Shown here in pieces: positions 32,257 through 42,709 of a stretch of DNA of 64,000 bases (the stretch's first letter is position 1; each line of letters opens with the position of its first letter). Below the pieces are notes generated by a model. That model had not been told where the DNA came from. It searched no databases and saw only the letters and a list, made by a program, of their open reading frames with translations. A program made the position numbers and the translations under genes. Source of the DNA: Blastobasis lacticolella (Eukaryota; Arthropoda; Insecta; Lepidoptera; Blastobasidae); assembly GCA_905147135.1 (NCBI GenBank), contig LR990053.1, positions 632,501-696,500 of the forward strand, written 5' to 3'.

Positions 32257-33694
32257 TGGTTGAAATTAAACTGTGGTGGAAAACAGACCAGTTTTTTCTA
32301 CTTATAGAACCCACACAAGATGATATGTAAGTACTATCGCTACGAAAAATCGAAATTTGAGTAAAAAGAAAAATTTTGTGCCAAGTTGAGCACGGGCAGA
32401 CCAACGTTTTGTGGGTCTCTTAAACCTCTAGTATCGCTACAAAGTAATTTTTTTCTTGTACTCAATGACGTAGGATATCCTACGGCGCCCTTACAGTCTA
32501 TGAGGCTAACACTCAAAAGTATAGCGACAAATGCGAACATGTTGATGCTCATGGCAAATATTTAAATAAAATAAAATTAAAATTCATTTTTTTTCAGACG
32601 AAGTAGTCCACGTTACATTAGAATGTCAAAGTTATGAGTACAATGTCAAATAATTAAAATATAATTAATTAGTATTACAATTGTAAATGTCAATATGTAA
32701 ATATAATATCGTCGCCATGTCAAAAATTTAAATTCCAATTTATCCATAAATTCACAAGTAACATGTCTCATTTTCTGTTAGTACAGCATATTTCGTAATG
32801 TTAAGTAAGTGTATAATTGTATTTAAAGTATAATTAATCTAAAGACTACGTGCATACGCAAGCTCGCAGCAGCGCCTCAAATATGTGTACTCCGAAAGGA
32901 GATAGGAAGCAACATATTTCGCGAACTCACTCCAAATACTCCAACAGTAACTATTTTCTTTTTCGCTTTGAAATTGTGATAACCCCATGTAATTATAATA
33001 CATATATTATACACGTCGATAGAACACACGCACATATTATTGTATAAATAATAAATATGGTGCAATTAGATAGCCGTTCAACGAAATTGGACGATTTATA
33101 TTGTAATTTGCTAACGGTCCTGTTTATATTTAGATTGCAGCCATTATTTTAGCATCCAAAACTGACCGCAGTGCCGGAACATTCGCAAACTAACTGCAAG
33201 TAATCATTTTAAACTCAAAGATGTAAAGCTAAGTGTCCGTGCAAGCGAGAGTCCAGCTACTGTGGCAACTCCTTGGCAAGTTGCAAGTTTACAGTTATTT
33301 AAATAAGCAACTTGTGACTTTGGTACGGTGGAATTCTAACTATGGCAATTGCGAAGCCGGCAGCGCAACAAACAGCCCCCCTTACCCCCTTCCTCCCTCT
33401 TCCTCGAAATTACAACTTATCCTTTAAAGTTGAGGTCGAAATGTACGTCTTGCGGGCTAAGTTCGCGAACTCACGTTGAAGAGATACATTTTCATTACCA
33501 CTAGTAAATTCGGCTGTAAGTGGAAAACTCTGGGGAGCTATTCAAATATCCGAAACGCTGGCTGCACCTGTACCCAGACTGAAACTGCGCGCCGTCCTGC
33601 TCGCTCTTACGGTAAACTTGCCCTTACTTACTTAACTTTAAGGAGTGAAACCAGCTGATTAGCGACTGTCGATACGGTTTCAGCATAGGACGCT
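32257..33694. other. Non-coding sequence without recognised repeat
   Basis: No gene supported. 33340-33660 is less AT-rich, with a pyrimidine-rich stretch at about 33374-33407. Confidence 0.4.
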
Positions 33695-34262
33695 TTGTTT
33701 TTTTTTTTCATTTTGCACCTTATGCAAAGGGTATAATGGCACTAGGGTTGCCAACTTTTTTTAGACCAAAAATAGTATTTTCGGGTTTAGAAGCCATAAA
33801 AATATTTTAGGTAGGGAATTAATCAAAAAATATATAGTAGGTTTTTTAAATAAAACGTACGTACCTATATTATTTCTTAAATGTATATTTTCTGCTACAT
33901 TGAGCTTCATAGCTGTTTTGTTTTATTTGACTAGAGTTTGACATCACGTCATACTAATGTCAAGACTCAAGATCGTTCTGAAATATTCGATATGCACCAG
34001 GAAAATTTTTCTTTTGAGGATCTTATGGACGCGTTCCGGTTTGCGGTAAGTGGTAAAGTTATGCTAATTAAATATAGTAGTTTCGCCTACTATATTTAAA
34101 ATTTTAATTTATAGTAGGTAGACTCCTTATATAGTAGGATACTATATTATATAGCAGGGTTGGCAACCCTAAATGGCTCCCTCTGGACTATCGAGTGAGG
34201 GAGGCAGAGAACACTCATGTGTACCAGCGCGACTGGCCGGCCGGTTATGATGGACTCGCAAG
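33695..34262. repeat. Family N repeat split by a hAT-like element
   Basis: The flanks 'TTGCACCTTATGCAAAGGGT' (left) and 'CTCCCTCTGGACTATCGAGT', 'GAGGGAGGCAGAGAACACTC' (right) match the uninterrupted copy at 45798-46058, so the paralogue serves as an empty-site reference. Confidence 0.7.
33743..34171. mobile_element. hAT-like element, 429 bp
   Basis: Perfect 13-bp TIRs TAGGGTTGCCAAC / GTTGGCAACCCTA. The flanks AATGGCAC (33735-33742) and AATGGCTC (34172-34179) form an 8-bp target duplication with one mismatch. Repeated TATAGTAGG words line both inner ends. A 35-codon ATG-led frame starts at the 'ATGCACCAGG' near 33992 with no recognised domain. Confidence 0.85.
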
Positions 34263-34263
34263 A

Positions 34264-34470
34264 GGTTGGCGTTAATGTTCCGGTTGTGCATTCGCGCGTG
34301 ACGGCCCGGGGTTTGAATTGATCATGATCCAAAATTTGATAAATCATACCTGATTTAGTTACCACTATAGTACAGCTACTACCACCTGATCTCTAGGATC
34401 CTGTCAACAGGGGAATCTGAACTTATTGGATTATGATTACATATCCAGTTGCCTGAATGTGTATGTTTTT
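34264..34470 (-). mobile_element. SINE B, diverged headless copy
   Basis: 'GTTGGCGTTAATGTTCCGG', 'CATGATCCAAAATTTGAT', 'GGATCCTGTCAACAGGGGAA' and 'TCCAGTTGCCTGAATGTG'. It begins just after family N. Confidence 0.75.
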
Positions 34471-34596
34471 TAATTTAGTTTAGTTTACGGTCATCAAATA
34501 TTTCTAATTGTCAGCTTCTCTTACTTCAGCTTAGTCTTTTTCAATGGTCTGTGTAAATATTATGTCTATACTTATTACTTAAATAAATACCTGCCT

Positions 34597-34690
34597 CAGC
34601 GACCCAAATAGGATCTTGGCCTCCGACAGTAAAACGCTGCTCCCCAAGTTCGAGACTATTGAGATCCTTACTGCGCCTTTGAATCATTAC
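34597..34690. repeat. Family M repeat, second copy
   Basis: 'CTCAGCGACCCAAATAGG', 'ATCTTGGCCTCCGACAG' as at 15148, with a diverged second half. Confidence 0.55.
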
Positions 34691-34908
34691 TCGTCTTATA
34701 CCACACCCGTGTATACAGAGCTACATGTAAACAAAGATACGCCCTCATAAACAGTAATCAGGGCGGTATGTTGTGAAAAAGGGAAATCAAATATTTCCCT
34801 CCGGCGGCTCAGGTTCCTTCATTTGTCACGCGATCCGGCTCGCACGAAATAACAGATATTACACCCCCTCCCCCTTCCCCCCACCCTCTTTCCACTGGTT
34901 ATTAGCAG

Positions 34909-34963
34909 ATCAATGAAGATGGATTCAAGTTCGCCAGAATTTCCTTTATTCGCCGTCCGGGAG
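34909..34963 (+). CDS. Weak candidate internal exon
   Basis: A pyrimidine tract (34862-34893) and AG acceptor (CAG 34906-34908) precede 55 bases with ATG at 34913 and a donor-like GTAAAT at 34964. The frame reads 'MKMDSSSPEFPLFAVRE' and would be phase 0. No family is recognised, and such arrangements arise often by chance. Listed only because the acceptor tract is unusually long. Confidence 0.15.
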
Positions 34964-35119
34964 GTAAATGAATCGGTAATTATGAGGGATTCGCTTGCTA
35001 CCGACAATTTAAGGGCTGGTACTGGTGCGCTAATGGTTCTTGCTTTCTGAGTACTTTAGGATAATATTCAATTCGCGCGAGTAAACGCTACCTACGAGAG
35101 TTAAGATGTGAAAATTGTA

Positions 35120-35312
35120 TATTGGGATGTTTCTTCCTTCACACAAAAACTGTTGAACGGATTTTCTTGAAATTTAGCGGCAATATAGCTCATAGCCCAT
35201 AATACCACATAGGCTACAATTATTCCCGAAATTTAATGTGGTTCCCACGGGAACGGGCCTGGAACGTTATCATCGAATTTTACGGGCACGAATTCACGGG
35301 CAAAAGTCGATT
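35120..35312 (+). repeat. Family S repeat (Helitron-like), good copy
   Basis: 'ACTGTTGAACGGATTTTCTT', 'TAGCTCATAGCCCATAATAC', 'GTGGTTCCCACGGGAACGGG' and 'CACGAATTCACGGGCAAAAG'. It ends before a CTAG could be confirmed. Confidence 0.6.
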
Positions 35313-35881
35313 ATAAATAGAAAAATAAGAAAATTTAATATACCCTAAAACAGATCAACTTTGATGTTATAGACAGATAAACTGTAAGATCGTAGATATA
35401 TAATTAACATTTCGTTTCCCAGACAAAGGTTTTTAATAAAGCGAAGAAATTCCTCAATATTATTTCGCTGAACAACGTCTCCTATTGAAACTGATGAGTC
35501 ATCGTTTGCGACTTTCCCCGTCAACGTGAACCAAAGGAGATTTAGTACCTTTGTTACACACATTTATAGGGTTAGTTATTGACCGTCTGCCTACAAAAGG
35601 GTGCTTCTATCAACCCTACATCAAGATGGACACCTTTTGTACACAGGGCAGATCCCGTCGGCACATCAAAGGGCCGCCTGTGATAAATGTTTGAACGTAA
35701 ATCCCAAAGAAAAACACCGTCGGGCTCACTTTGTGCTAAGTACTTGTACACTTCAAAAGAATAATGAAGATTTTTTTTCATTGAAGAGTGTGAAATTCTT
35801 CCTTTCAAAGAGTTTGGTCATAACTTTTTTCTAATCTGTTCTTTGGTGCAACTCGCGAACAAAATGAGAAACTTTGTAAGA
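35313..35881. other. Non-coding; overlapping unassigned frames
   Basis: The frames at 35345-35563 (-), 35572-35808 (-) and 35601-35834 (+) overlap one another and match no known family. Confidence 0.35.
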
Positions 35882-36100
35882 ATGGATGTTTGTTAGTCCC
35901 GTTAAAATTACTGAACGGATTTCGATGAAATTTTGACCCGTTGTAGCTTTTCCCAAAATAAATGTTATTTATTTAACAATTTATTGCACACAATATAAAG
36001 TATACAGAAATTACAAAATTAAAGACGACACAACAGGCACTGTTCCATGCTGTAACAGAGTTTTATACGGGCCAATTTACGTGCGTGGGCAAAAGCTAAT
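35882..36100 (+). repeat. Family S repeat with an AT-rich insert
   Basis: 'GGATGTTTGTTAGTCCCG', 'TACTGAACGGATTTCGATGA' and later 'GTGGGCAAAAGCTAAT'. The middle (35965-36050) differs from other copies and may be an insertion. Confidence 0.5.
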
Positions 36101-36107
36101 CTTTCGC

Positions 36108-36228
36108 AGCTACGCAGTGACAAACACACCCTTGATAGTAAGTGGTAACTGTCGTCCTTAACATCTACGATTCATTCATTTAGGTTGCAGGCAACAAAAA
36201 TGCAGAACTGTAGGTGCGTTTCTCCAAT
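36108..36228 (-). mobile_element. Family K repeat
   Basis: 'AGTAAGTGGTAACTGTCG', 'ATCTACGATTCATTCATTTA' and 'GGTTGCAGGCAACAAAAATG'. 5'-truncated copy. Confidence 0.6.
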
Positions 36229-36499
36229 CCATATTCGGTAGCATTCTAGTATTTTTGCACTTTCGAGGCTGCCTGTTTGACCATTTCGGAATGCGTCACG
36301 TCACGACGAATTTAGTTGAAAAGATTGTACGCCATATTTCACTGAGTTTTGTGGTAAATTCTGCTGTTTTTTTGCGTTTTATTTATCACAGAATATGATA
36401 ACAGCCATCATTTTGAATAGGTTTTATTGTTATGTCCGGATCAGATATGTTGGTGGCACTCTAATATGAAACGCATAAACTTTTTAAACTTCCCAGTGA

Positions 36500-36780
36500 A
36501 GTATAAATCCATGGTTCCGAACGCACCCCTAACGTGAATCCGTTCCTTCCCACCCGCGTCCAATGAATCGGTAAACGATACAGCGGATCGTAGGTTCATT
36601 TACAGTGTGACAGGATAAGATAGAGGCGGCATTAGGACCGCACGGTCCCCAGGCGGGAGCACTAGCTGTATATCAAGTGTCGATCCATTTCGCGCTTCAT
36701 TTCTGTAATGGCGGGAACGCAGCGACCGAGTGACGTCACACGCTCGCCGGTGTGGTGTAATGCGCTTGTTACGTTTAGCT
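36500..36780. promoter_or_regulatory. GC-rich island with CRE palindrome
   Basis: No repeat recognised. Relatively CpG-rich, with TGACGTCA at about 36732 inside 'GACCGAGTGACGTCACACG'. A candidate regulatory element by composition only. Confidence 0.3.
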
Positions 36781-36841
36781 AGCTTAGTTTCAGTCGACTA
36801 AATTCAGAAACAAGAAGTGTGTGAGCAAATAAATGTTAAAT

Positions 36842-36942
36842 GATGCCCCTGGTATTGCAAACGTCCATAGGCTGCGGTGACTACTTACCATCAGGCAGGC
36901 CGAAGCTTGTTTGCCACCTTGGTGGTATAATAAAAAAAAAAT
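36842..36942 (+). mobile_element. LINE 3' UTR, poly(A) end
   Basis: 'GATGCCCCTGGTATTGCAAA', 'CATAGGCTGCGGTGACTACT', 'TACCATCAGGCAGGCC', 'TTTGCCACCTTGGTGG' then A9. Same family as the 3' UTR at 18936-19080 (-). Confidence 0.75.
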
Positions 36943-38019
36943 ATGGTTCATAAAATAACTGTTGTTGCAGTATTCCTTTTGATGTTTTTCTCTCCGTATG
37001 TTACTTGGCACCAAAAACAGGAAACCTAGCCTATAGTCAGCTACGCTTTTCATCAAATTGGCCATGCTCGTTTATTTCAATAATACAAACTAAGTCAGAA
37101 AATCCACAAAAACTAAAAATATTTCCCAAACTACTGAAGCCAAACCAAAGCTAAAAAGGGACTAAAGCAATAATTAATCATTCTATCATGATTAAACTCT
37201 TTAGTTGAAAAAATAAAAGCCCATCGAAAGCGGTCAACAATATTTTCCTTCTCAATATTTTCCCCTTAGCTTGAATTCTTAAGAAATACGCGATTGAAAT
37301 GTTAATGAAGACAAAATGGCTTCTACAGGCACCACCACGCCATTAAAAACCTTTAAGCCAGTCTAAGCGATGCGTTTCACCTGACTCGTGTACTTTGTGC
37401 CACGTGTGTTTTATATCTGCATACATTATATTGTTAGTTATGTACGGGGAACAAGGGGTAACGACTTCCCGTAGGGGTGGGTAGAGACCACAATATTATT
37501 CCGTAATAACTAGCTTAGCTTACCTTACATTCCGTTTATCCCAAAGCAAAAAGCAAATGCCACCTTAATCTACGATGTGAAGTTACTGTGATATTATCGA
37601 AACGTTGTAACAAAATAGTAAATAAGGAACCGCGAAACTTTACAATGATACTTGCCATTTCCATCGGCTTGCTTCCTCCTGCGTAGTTCGGATCTCTGTA
37701 AACAATCAACCTTCTTGCGGGAGCCTATTGTTTTCATTGAATAAATAATAGCCCGGTTACTCAGTGATAATGTGGCTTAGTGAAAGAATTCTTAAAATCG
37801 GTCCTTATGTTTTAGAATTTATTCATAACAAACAAAAATACAAATTTTTTCTCTTTATAAAGTATTAATAAGCGTAGCAATAAGGTTATTGATAAGCGTA
37901 TACCAAATTACCATCATACACTATCAAATTACAAAACGCAAACAGCAGCCGACAATTGCTGTTACTAAAGCAGCTACAATTAAAATAACGATAGTACTAG
38001 AATGAGCTCAAATGGGTCT
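36943..38019. other. Non-coding sequence without recognised repeat
   Basis: No gene or repeat supported over about 1.1 kb. Confidence 0.4.
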
Positions 38020-38192
38020 CCCGTTTGTAGTTTGTTCTAGGAATTCTACTGGGAATACCTTGCTATTTTATCCTTTAAACTGGAACACAATAATGCCAGC
38101 ACTATCTTATCTATTTCTGCCGCCAAGCAACAATTGCTTGGCCGACACACGCAGGCGGACTCGTCAGGCTCGACAGAGTCCTACCAACTTTA
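38020..38192 (-). mobile_element. Family K repeat, 5' portion
   Basis: 'TTTATCCTTTAAACTGGAAC', 'TATTTCTGCCGCCAAGCAAC', 'GGCGGACTCGTCAGGCTCGA' and 'CAGAGTCCTACC' align with 20370-20505. It contains a small 'CAATTG'-centred palindromic insertion. Confidence 0.6.
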
Positions 38193-38194
38193 AT

Positions 38195-38455
38195 CTCTTC
38201 ATCATATCAGCCGAAAGACGCCCACTGCTGGGATCTCCCCCAGAGATCTCCACCAATGCTGGTCCTGTGCCTTCCGCATCCAGCTGGTCTTATTCTTATC
38301 GAGTCGATGGACTAAACTCTAACTTACACTTTATTTGCCCAGTATTCAGCTACGCATACAGCGTTAGAACTGGCCTCAAACAAGTCTGGTACCTGCGATC
38401 TTTAGCAGGTCGTCGATCCACCTTGTGGGAGGTCTTCCCACGCTGCGTTTAATCT
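38195..38455 (-). pseudogene. RTE-like LINE ORF2 C-terminus split by another LINE fragment
   Basis: On the minus strand 'RSVGRPPTRWIDDLLKIAG' precedes the break and 'WMRKAQD' (other frame) follows it, then 'GEIPAVGVFRLI' and a GATGATGAA-type tail. This is the R-x-G-R-P-x-x-R-W-x-D terminus of RTE-type elements. A 102-bp insertion (38284-38390) divides it. The same LINE 3' end is at 61071-61211. Confidence 0.72.
38284..38390 (-). pseudogene. LINE ORF2 C-terminus inserted in another LINE
   Basis: The minus strand reads 'FEASSNAVCVAEYWANKV' and stop, then a 'GATAAGAATAAGACC' tail. The terminus (NAV-x-VA-x-YWA-x-x-[IV]) is that of the LINE at 11547-12008. CTGGT repeats at 38284-38288 and 38386-38390 look like a short target duplication. 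Confidence 0.7.
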
Positions 38456-38782
38456 CTTACATATATAAAACTGACCCAAAACTTGTACTATAGTTGTTAG
38501 GTATGGAGAACTTCCTAAACCGCAATCGCAGAATCGTCGGAAGCTGAAGCCTACGTAATCCTACTTCGGGAATAACCGGGAATTACCTGAAATAGTTCCC
38601 AATACTCCCAACTCTCCCTAATCAAAACGACTTGACCTGAATCGCTGGCATTTTGATAAGTACCTACTCCAGATTAATGAATACTCGTGATATGAAGGGA
38701 ATAAATCGAATTGTGGCTTTATGTAATGTCGGAGGAGTTTTGGAGTTTATTTGATGATATATTGTCATATTTATATATGCAT

Positions 38783-39165
38783 AAGGCGATCTGAGTTGTT
38801 CAGTTGGTTAACATGCCAGTCTGCCACGCAGGGGCCCGGGTTCGAGGCAGATTTAACAGAAATTGAAAAGTATCTATTTAAAAGTAAGTGTATAAGTAGT
38901 TTGTAGAGGGGCCCGTGGGCGACCGAAGAAGCGATGGATTGACATCGCTGAGTTGAATGCGAGAGCCAACGGCTTACGATGAGAGGATGCCGAAGACCGG
39001 GCGAAGTGGAGAAGAATGAGAAAGATATCGGACCCAAGTAGAGGCCGGGATAAGCGCTAATGTGATGATGATGATATACGTAGTTTATCAGTTTTCTATA
39101 GCACCCAGAGCACAAGCTTTGTTGCCTTCGGGGCTAAATGGCACTGTGTGAATTGCATAATAAGC
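38783..39165 (+). mobile_element. SINE A interrupted by an RTE-like LINE end
   Basis: Head with 'CTGAGTTGTTCAGTTGGTTA' and a damaged B-box region, body to 'GTGTATAAGTAGTTT', then a 177-bp insertion, then 'GTAGTTTATCAGTTTTCTAT' and the normal 3' block. Confidence 0.82.
38903..39079 (+). pseudogene. RTE-like LINE 3' end nested in SINE A
   Basis: The frame reads 'RGARGRPKKRWIDIAELNAR' and, after one in-frame TGA, 'EDAEDRAKWRRMRKI', then a stop and a TGATGATGATGAT tail. GTAGTTT at 38896-38902 and 39080-39086 is the 7-bp target duplication. Only the C-terminus and tail were inserted, as usual for 5'-truncated LINE events. Confidence 0.82.
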
Positions 39166-40954
39166 ATATTTAAAAAATTAAAATATATATCGGCCTTATT
39201 CATTCTGCCACTCGCAGGTCCTAATTATTACCTAGAAGTTGCTTAGAAGTTTTGTGTGATTAAAGGATAACTTGTAATGAACAAGCAATTTTGACAACTT
39301 TTTGGAACTGCGAAATCCGAGACCAACGAAACTCTTTGTAGATCATATTCTCAAACTTTTAGTAGCTCTTTGTAGATCAGTTGATAAAATAATTTAATAC
39401 TTACAAGTTGCTAACAAAACAATATTATGAATCTGAAACTTTATAAGGATAGATTGAATGGATATTTGTTAGTCTTTCACGAGAAAACTGAAATACTAAC
39501 TATTATATCGTGTTATCAATATCTAAAACTCCATACTCAAAGACTAGGGTTAAGTTAGTGCTTCTAACTAATATACGTATTTCTTAATAAGTTCAATATG
39601 TACTTATGGCTATTAATAAGCCAATCTAAAATGTTTATTTAATGTACCTAGGCGTAACAGTTCTTATGGTAATAAACTTTACCTATCACTACTTTATGCT
39701 ACTGCGGGTAGGGGCCAAGATCCCATGACCATGATCCAGGATTTCATCCCGGCAAAATAACTTCCGGCGGGAAAGTTGATTGTATACAGAACGATCTACA
39801 TAGTTTACAACAAAACAGAGAAATTGTTTACCATCGAACTTCCAAACCCAACAATTGGAGCAACAGAGTAATTTCTTGTTATACTTCCTCGGGCGCCCCT
39901 TGGAGGCGCTGTTTTTGTTTTTCATCCGACTTTACAACTTTATTTAGCCAGCGGGCCCATAAAAGGAATATAAATGAGATAGATGTTCGTTAGGGTTCCG
40001 TCGGCAATAACTTGCCTCTATTAATCTCGGCGTGTCGTGCGTGCGTCCGTTCGTAACAAATTTGCTGTAAAAAAATAAATAGAACGAAAGCTCCCGCGGA
40101 AGTAGCGGAGTGCGGTAGGGTGAGTCGCATGGTATTTGGCCTATTTTTTTCGCAACGCCCGACCGGTAGGTCCCGCGACGGGGTACAGTGGCCCGCTGAG
40201 ATGTGTTGAGAGAAAAATATCAGAAGTTTAGGTTTCATGTTTATGTGGTTTAAAACCATGCGCTGTGTAAATTCGTCGTGTCTTTATTGTATTTTGTTTC
40301 GTGAGAAGCAATAAAGTTGCAGCCTGCGGTAGCGTACTCTATTTCTAGGCAATCTATCAGGTTGAATAGATAGAATAATAATTTATTCGACATTTACATT
40401 TTTACTTACATTATATAGGCAGGTACACTGTATAACAAAATGTCGAAACGGTTCCAGCTCAGCATATTGCCACAGCCGAGGCTTTGACGCTGATTTTCGG
40501 CTGAAACCGATTGCAGCCTTTATTTGAGTTTAATTTTTGGGTATACCCAAATCATTCACTCCAAAACTATATCACAAATTTTGGTGGAGTTTTACAGTAT
40601 TCTACCTTATCTTCTAGAACAAATACAAGTTAACTCGACTTTCAAGTTAGGTCCGCCAGGAACAGGATATAACCGAATTTTACTCCGAAAAAATTCACAT
40701 TTCTTAATATAATACGCAGCCAACTGTACCCCGCCATCGCTGAATGAGCGGGGTATACGTGTTGTGCCCAATTTTCGTTGTCGACGACCGTGAAATAAAT
40801 GCTAACAGAAAACAAAGGTGAGTTATGAAGGCGAGTTTCTTTTCGGGAAAATGTGTTGTTCGCTCGGAATTGGGGCCACTCGCGGTACCTTTGTCAGCTA
40901 TGCAATGCGAGGCTCGGTTGCGTACAGAAGACCTACTCAAAATCAGTATAAAAG
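39166..40954. other. Non-coding sequence; small SINE B scrap
   Basis: 39711-39744 (-) holds a SINE B scrap ('GACCATGATCCAGGATTT'). The region 39985-40160 has moderate GC with 'AGGGTTCCGTCGG', possibly a DNA-transposon end. No gene supported. Confidence 0.4.
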
Positions 40955-40960
40955 GAGCTA

Positions 40961-41007
40961 ACGTTGCTATGTGTGTCTATAGAGACGCAAGCTCATTTTA
41001 TACTGGG
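40961..41007 (+). repeat. Family F terminal module
   Basis: 'GTTGCTATGTGTGTCTATAG' then 'AGACGCAAGCTCATTTTATA'. See 22147-22192. Confidence 0.55.
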
Positions 41008-41441
41008 TTTTGGGTAGGTCGAGGTGCTGTTCACTTTTATTTCTCTTTGTTTCTATTTTTCGACAAAGTAGGGAGACACAATATTTACAATTAGAAATAA
41101 AATTAAACACTATTACTAAAATATTATATATTAAAAAAATCATCCACACCGTTGTCCCGCGGAATGGTGCCCAGAAAGCTAGCTGCGTTGCGTTTTATTT
41201 TTTAAATTCATTTTTATAAAAATACAACAAGGTATTTTTTTGCTACATTTTTGTTATCCTGCTACTCAAACCTAGTAATAATAATAACCTGTGCCTTGGA
41301 AATCAGTGAAATCACTTATAGCGCTACATCATAATATTTACATTGTGGAATACTGTACTATCTGGAACTTTAGAATATGGAATATTATGTAGCATCGCAA
41401 GGCTTTTTACCGCACACGTGCAAGCATAATATGTCTCCCTT

Positions 41442-41474
<33 letters not shown>
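41442..41474 (+). repeat. (ACT)n microsatellite
   Basis: About 11 uninterrupted ACT/TAC trinucleotides. Confidence 0.95.
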
Positions 41475-41499
41475 CTCCCTCCCCATGTCTTTCCTTTCC

Positions 41500-41628
41500 A
41501 CTATAACATGGGGTTCTTCAAAACACCTCAAAGGCCGGCACCGCATCTGCTCTCCTTAGGTTGCAGATGTTCTAGACGTCGGTGGCCGCTTTCCAGCAGG
41601 CGGACCTCCCTAGGCAATTAACAGCAAG
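41500..41628 (+). mobile_element. LINE ORF2 extreme C-terminus and 3' UTR, decayed
   Basis: 'AACATGGGGTTCTTCAAAA' and 'AAAGGCCGGCACCGCATCTG', then 'TTGCAGATGTTCTAGACG' correspond to N-M-G-F-F-K ... G-R-x-R and the VADV read-through of a Jockey-like LINE end. Confidence 0.5.
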
Positions 41629-41659
41629 GAATTTGTACCCGCTACAAAATATGTTTTAT

Positions 41660-41838
41660 GACGTAGCCTATGCAACATTCGCTTTTGTCCTCTATTTTGT
41701 CATAAAATTCGGTTGTACCGTTTTCACGCGGGAACTGCATTGAATTTCACTATAAAATAAACCGTGTGTGTTATTTTAGGTAATAAATAAACAATGCAAA
41801 ATTTCAGTAAAATTGTTTCAGTCGTTTTCGCGTTCTTT
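41660..41838 (-). repeat. Family S-like repeat fragment
   Basis: 'GACGTAGCCTATGCAACATT', 'CGTTTTCACGCGGGAACTGC' and 'AATTTCAGTAAAATTG' follow the reverse of the family S order. A weak tRNA-like 'GAGTTCCATTCCC' at 41866-41930 may be a SINE B head stub. Confidence 0.45.
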
Positions 41839-42122
41839 GATATATTATACAGAACTCCAAAACTGGCTTAATGGCTCGTGGGTCCGTACTAGTAAGTGAA
41901 AGGTACCGAGTTCCATTCCCGACACAAATAGAGATCATAAAAAATCGGCCTTCTCTTTTGCGTGTGCCAGCGAGACATCTGGTTCTAACGGGCTTGGAGA
42001 TAAGCCTTCAGATAAAAAACGCCGGTCATCCATAACATCTGCGAGTAATATTTTGTCCTTGAGAAAATTGGCGACGTTTTTACAAGTTTATATTTGCTTA
42101 AATATTTTCAGTTGTACTTCAA

Positions 42123-42350
42123 CATCATCATAGCCCATAAGAATCCACTGCAGGACTTAGAGCCTTTCGCGAAAAGGGAGAGAGGATCTCCGCTTGGCAG
42201 GCTAGTTAGAGATTACAGTTTTATAAATATAACAATGGAAAATGCTGCTGCCCATTTTCCAGTCTTTCTCGAAAACATTAATCGTCTTATACGACACCCA
42301 CGAGAGAAAAGGTTTGGTGCTATTCTACTCTGCCGGACACCACACGGCCA
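42123..42350 (-). mobile_element. Family D: RTE-like LINE 3' end
   Basis: CATCATCA at the left is the tail complement; 'CCACTGCAGGACTTAGAGCC', 'CAATGGAAAATGCTGCTGCC' and 'CTCTGCCGGACACCACACGG' are family markers. Confidence 0.75.
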
Positions 42351-42492
42351 TATCAAAATTAATACTTGATTTTGAAAATTCTAATTAGCTTATATGAAAA
42401 TTGCAGTATCCTCCATTTTCGTTTCGCCATATAAAACACAAATTTCATAGGTAAGTACCTAATACGTACGTGCACCTACATACAGCATAAGG

Positions 42493-42545
42493 CGTACTGT
42501 AACGCAGGTGCGTTGACACTGAGGACAGGTAAGCTGACGTGCCAG
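42493..42545 (+). repeat. Family K2 short repeat
   Basis: 'TAACGCAGGTGCGTTGACAC' and 'GACAGGTAAGCTGACGTGCC', reversed at 44346 and 44757. Confidence 0.5.
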
Positions 42546-42709
42546 ACGTCTGCAATTACACCGGCTGTCGCTTCCTGAGGAACACATTAACGCAAGAGTT
42601 TGGTTGACGGCATACAAATGGGCGATTTACACTTGGGGGATCAGACACAGATGTACAGGATTTCTGCATTTATCCACAATGTTCATGTAATTTTAGTTTA
42701 TATACTAAC

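Noticed and set aside
38012..38452. 146-codon + frame
   Set aside because: It runs antisense through family K and an RTE-like LINE end; the LINE reading is on the minus strand.
42094..42369. 91-codon + frame
   Set aside because: It is the antisense translation of the family D LINE 3' end.
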